DNA of 7,208 bases from Beijerinckiaceae bacterium (GTDB lineage Bacteria > Pseudomonadota > Alphaproteobacteria > Rhizobiales > Beijerinckiaceae), in assembly GCA_947455285.1 (NCBI GenBank), contig CANGOK010000173.1, positions 1 through 7,208 of the forward strand. Direction: 5' to 3'. This document shows positions 5,435 through 7,208 of the stretch, in pieces. The notes beneath the pieces are model-generated. The model ran no database searches. It was not told the DNA's origin and saw nothing but the letters and a program-made list of their open reading frames with translations. Position 1 is the stretch's first letter. Each line of letters starts with the position of its first letter. The position numbers and the translations under genes are program-made.

Positions 5435-6325
5435 ATGATTCAGGCGCAGCGCCTCGGCCACGCGACCATCGAGACTCAGGACTTTCAGAAGAGTCTCGAC
5501 TATTTCGTCGACTTCAACGGCTTCGTGGTCGTGGCGCAGGAAAAGGGCCGCGCCTGGCTCGCCTCCAAGATCGGCCAGTTGAACATCGTTCTGGTGGCCT
5601 CGGCGGACCGCTCCGACTGCACGCGCATCTCATTCGAGGTGGCGCCGGACAGCGACTTTGCGGAGATGCAGAAGTTTCTGAAGAGCGAAGGCATAGCCAG
5701 CGAAATCCGGAACGATCCCTTCCCCGGCACGCCGAAGGCGCTGGTGTTCACTGATCCCAAGGGCACGCAGATCGAGCTTTATTCGAGCTGGTCGTTTCTG
5801 GCGCCGAACCAGAATGTGGCGGGCGTCGGGCCGCTGAAGGTGGGCCATATCGCCTTCTTCACGCCTGAGGTTAAGGGCCTGTGCGATTTCTATAAAAAAA
5901 TTCTGGGCTTCCGCGAATCCGATTGGCTCGGCGATTTCTTCGTCTTCATGCGCTGCAACTCCGATCACCATACGATCAACTTCTTCCGCGGCGAGCGTCC
6001 GAAGCTCCACCACATCGCCTTCGAACTGAAGGATTCGGCGCATCTGATGGAAAGCTGCGAGCGGCTGGCGCAGGTGCGCATTCCCTTGGGCTGGGGCCCG
6101 ATGCGCCACGGCCCGGGGCACAACCTCGCCACGTACCACCGCAATCCCGACGATCATGTCGTCGAATATTATTGCGAGCTCGACCAGATGAAGAACGAGG
6201 CGCTGGGCTATTTCGAACCCCGCCCCTGGCACATCGACCGCCCGCAGCGCCCGAAGGTCTGGGAGCCCGGCACATGGGGCTCAGGCTGGGGCCTGCCGCC
6301 GGCGGCTTCGCATTTGCGGAAGTAA
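5435..6325 (+). CDS. Type I extradiol (catechol 2,3-dioxygenase-like) ring-cleaving dioxygenase, VOC superfamily
   Basis: This is a predicted cytoplasmic Fe(II) (or Mn) enzyme that opens a catechol-type ring next to the hydroxyls. The 296-residue protein has two VOC domains (about 5-118 and 134-250), the usual two-domain extradiol plan. Metal ligands expected from BphC-type enzymes are visible in the second domain: H138 in VGHIAFF, H193 in LHHIAFEL and E244 in HVVEYY. Likely active-site residues are H179 (SDHHT), H229 (RHGPGHN) and Y234. All are retained, so activity is plausible. A Trp/Pro-rich tail of about 45 residues (PRPWHIDRPQRPKVW) follows. The ATG at 5435 has GGAGG 6 nt upstream and starts the first VOC strand; the open frame back to 5198 is rejected. 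It is divergent from the binding-protein cluster and ends 2 nt from yidD. The substrate cannot be read from sequence. Confidence 0.87.
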   Translation: MIQAQRLGHATIETQDFQKSLDYFVDFNGFVVVAQEKGRAWLASKIGQLNIVLVASADRSDCTRISFEVAPDSDFAEMQKFLKSEGIASEIRNDPFPGTPKALVFTDPKGTQIELYSSWSFLAPNQNVAGVGPLKVGHIAFFTPEVKGLCDFYKKILGFRESDWLGDFFVFMRCNSDHHTINFFRGERPKLHHIAFELKDSAHLMESCERLAQVRIPLGWGPMRHGPGHNLATYHRNPDDHVVEYYCELDQMKNEALGYFEPRPWHIDRPQRPKVWEPGTWGSGWGLPPAASHLRK

Positions 6326-6327
6326 AT

Positions 6328-6654
6328 TCAAGCTTCAGGCGGGGTCGCCTCACACACCAGCGGCCCCCGCCATTTCCCATAACGCCATGGCGTCAGCGGC
6401 CCCGCCCCCTTGTGCAAATGCTCCGGGACGGGATCGTAGCCCGATGTGCCCCACGGCTGGCAGCGGCACAGGCGCGCCGTTCCCATCCACCCGCCAGCCC
6501 ACAGGCCATGACGCTGGATGGCCTCGTCCATATAGGACGAGCAGGACGGCAAGTGGCGGCACCAGCGTCCGATCACCGCCGAAAGGGTGAGCTGATAGAA
6601 GCGCAGCAGCAGATGCGCGCCATAACGCGCGCCGCGTGAAATGGGACTGACCAT
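6328..6654 (-). CDS. yidD: Membrane protein insertion efficiency factor YidD
   Basis: YidD is a small inner-membrane-associated protein that helps the YidC/Sec pathway insert membrane proteins. The 108-residue product has the whole family core: LLLRFYQLTLSAVIGRWCRH (15-34), the cysteine segment LPSCSSYMDEAIQRHG (35-50), GWMGTARLCRCQPW (55-68) and GYDPVP (72-77). Conserved cysteines are C32, C38, C63 and C65. The amphipathic N-terminal helix near 11-30 would lie on the membrane. A C-terminal extension of about 30 residues (79-108) is variable in the family. The ATG at 6654 has no clear ribosome binding site, and no in-frame ATG, GTG or TTG was seen close upstream, so the start is less sure than the identity. 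It faces the dioxygenase gene with a 2-nt gap and is divergent from thrS, a neighbour it often has in alphaproteobacteria as I recall. Confidence 0.95.
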   Translation of the reverse strand: MVSPISRGARYGAHLLLRFYQLTLSAVIGRWCRHLPSCSSYMDEAIQRHGLWAGGWMGTARLCRCQPWGTSGYDPVPEHLHKGAGPLTPWRYGKWRGPLVCEATPPEA

Positions 6655-6713
6655 GCGCGCAATATGGGGGCGAGGGCCCGGGTTTGCCTAGGAAAATCGG
6701 CGCTGCCCCCGCG

Positions 6714-6742
6714 TTGCCCTGAGGAAGCCTCGCGGTTATAGA
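6714..6742 (+). promoter_or_regulatory. Candidate housekeeping-sigma promoter of thrS
   Basis: TTGCCC at 6714-6719 (4 of 6 to TTGACA) and TATAGA at 6737-6742 (4 of 6 to TATAAT) are exactly 17 bp apart. Transcription would start near 6749 and give a leader of about 49 nt that begins just before the hairpin at 6760-6777. It is the best-looking promoter in the window. Confidence 0.6.
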
Positions 6743-6759
6743 GGGCGCTCATTCGCTTA

Positions 6760-6777
6760 CGCCGACTCGTATCGGCG
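6760..6777 (+). promoter_or_regulatory. thrS leader hairpin with a tRNA-Thr anticodon-like loop
   Basis: CGCCGA and TCGGCG form a perfect 6-bp stem closing the loop CTCGTA (6766-6771). As RNA the loop reads C-U-C-G-U-A, matching positions 32-37 of a tRNA-Thr(CGU) anticodon loop, including U33 and the anticodon CGU. CGU lies at -30 to -28 from the AUG, and the stem ends 10 nt before the AAGGAG ribosome binding site. E. coli thrS is known to be repressed by its own enzyme through such a hairpin. Function here is inference, and only one hairpin is seen. Confidence 0.45.
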
Positions 6778-6797
6778 ACTGAGCCCAAGGAGCCCAG

Positions 6798-7208
6798 ATG
6801 ATTTCCGTGACTTTCCCCGATGGCGCGCAGCGCCAGTTCGACCCCGGCGTTTCCGGCTTCGAAATCGCCAAATCGATCTCGCCATCACTCGCCAAGCGCA
6901 CCGTCGCCATGGCCCTCGACGGACTGGTGGTCGATCTCGCAGATCCCATCACCCGCGACGCCAAGATCGAATTCGTCGGCCGCGATGATCCACGCGCGCT
7001 CGAACTTATCCGCCACGATTGCGCTCACGTGCTGGCCGAAGCGGTGCAGGCGCTCTTTCCGGGCACTCAGGTCACCATCGGCCCGGTGATCGAAAACGGC
7101 TTTTATTACGACTTCTACCGCGAGACGCCTTTCACGCCCGACGACTTTGAGGCGATTGAAAAGAAGATGCGCGAGCTGATCGCCCGCGATGCTCCTTTCA
7201 CCAAGGAA
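6798..7208 (+). CDS. thrS: Threonyl-tRNA synthetase, N-terminal part (cut by the window edge)
   Basis: This is the class II synthetase that charges tRNA-Thr with threonine in the cytoplasm. The first 137 codons are present and run off the right edge with no stop; the full protein is usually about 640-660 residues. The fragment begins with the TGS domain (MISVTFPDG, about 1-63) and enters the editing domain. There the motif RHDCAHVLAEAVQALFPG (73-90) carries the H-x3-H pair used to clear mischarged serine. IGPVIENGFYYDF (95-107) is a strong family signature. The ATG at 6798 has AAGGAG at 6788-6793. Upstream lie a good promoter and a hairpin with an anticodon-like loop that may give feedback control. 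Confidence 0.98.
   Translation, partial: MISVTFPDGAQRQFDPGVSGFEIAKSISPSLAKRTVAMALDGLVVDLADPITRDAKIEFVGRDDPRALELIRHDCAHVLAEAVQALFPGTQVTIGPVIENGFYYDFYRETPFTPDDFEAIEKKMRELIARDAPFTKE

Noticed and set aside
5630..6232. 200-codon open frame on the minus strand
   Set aside because: It lies wholly inside the extradiol dioxygenase gene on the opposite strand, whose metal ligands and start site are clear.
6665..6711. GGGGGC and GCCCCC as a hairpin upstream of yidD
   Set aside because: The arms are only 6 bp and more than 30 nt apart in a GC-rich gap, so they are likely chance. No terminator or operator pattern goes with them.

Overview
The window looks like a piece of an alphaproteobacterial chromosome, probably Hyphomicrobiales (Rhizobiales). 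Reasons seen in the sequence are high GC with GC-rich third codon positions, an NAD kinase with the rhizobial-style motifs GMNRGSVGFLMNEY and FRPRRWRGALLP, a cysteine-bearing FnrN/FixK-type regulator with a TTGA-N6-TCAA box, and a yidD next to thrS. The assignment rests on remembered family patterns, not on a search. No mobile element, CRISPR array, tRNA or rRNA gene was seen.

Layout. (1) 1-113: the left edge, with the possible start of a minus-strand gene at 38 and a CRP-like palindrome. (2) 114-851, minus: an oxygen-sensing FNR-type regulator. A perfect anaerobox lies at 925-938 between it and the divergent NAD kinase gene (1066-1869, plus). (3) 5320 down to 1884, minus: four genes in one direction. 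In transcription order they are a NitT/TauT-type ABC substrate-binding protein, a small secreted CxxC protein, a Bug/TctC-type substrate-binding protein and a zinc-independent quinone oxidoreductase-like enzyme. (4) 5435-6325, plus: a two-domain type I extradiol dioxygenase, divergent from the cluster across a 114-bp gap. (5) 6328-6654, minus: yidD. (6) 6798 to the right edge, plus: the first 137 codons of thrS behind a clear promoter.

How the genes fit together. The central block (1884-6325) looks like an accessory catabolic locus between housekeeping genes. It has two unrelated periplasmic binding proteins without their permeases, a medium-chain oxidoreductase and a ring-cleaving dioxygenase, which suggests uptake and breakdown of an aromatic or carboxylic substrate that cannot be named from sequence. 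The flanking fnr/nadK and yidD/thrS pairs are ordinary core genes.

The most interesting material is in the leaders. The thrS 5' leader holds a hairpin whose loop CUCGUA resembles the anticodon loop of tRNA-Thr(CGU), at about the position of the operator hairpin in E. coli thrS. The Bug gene leader holds two adjacent perfect inverted repeats, the second of which buries the ribosome binding site. No clearly new defence or mobile system was seen.
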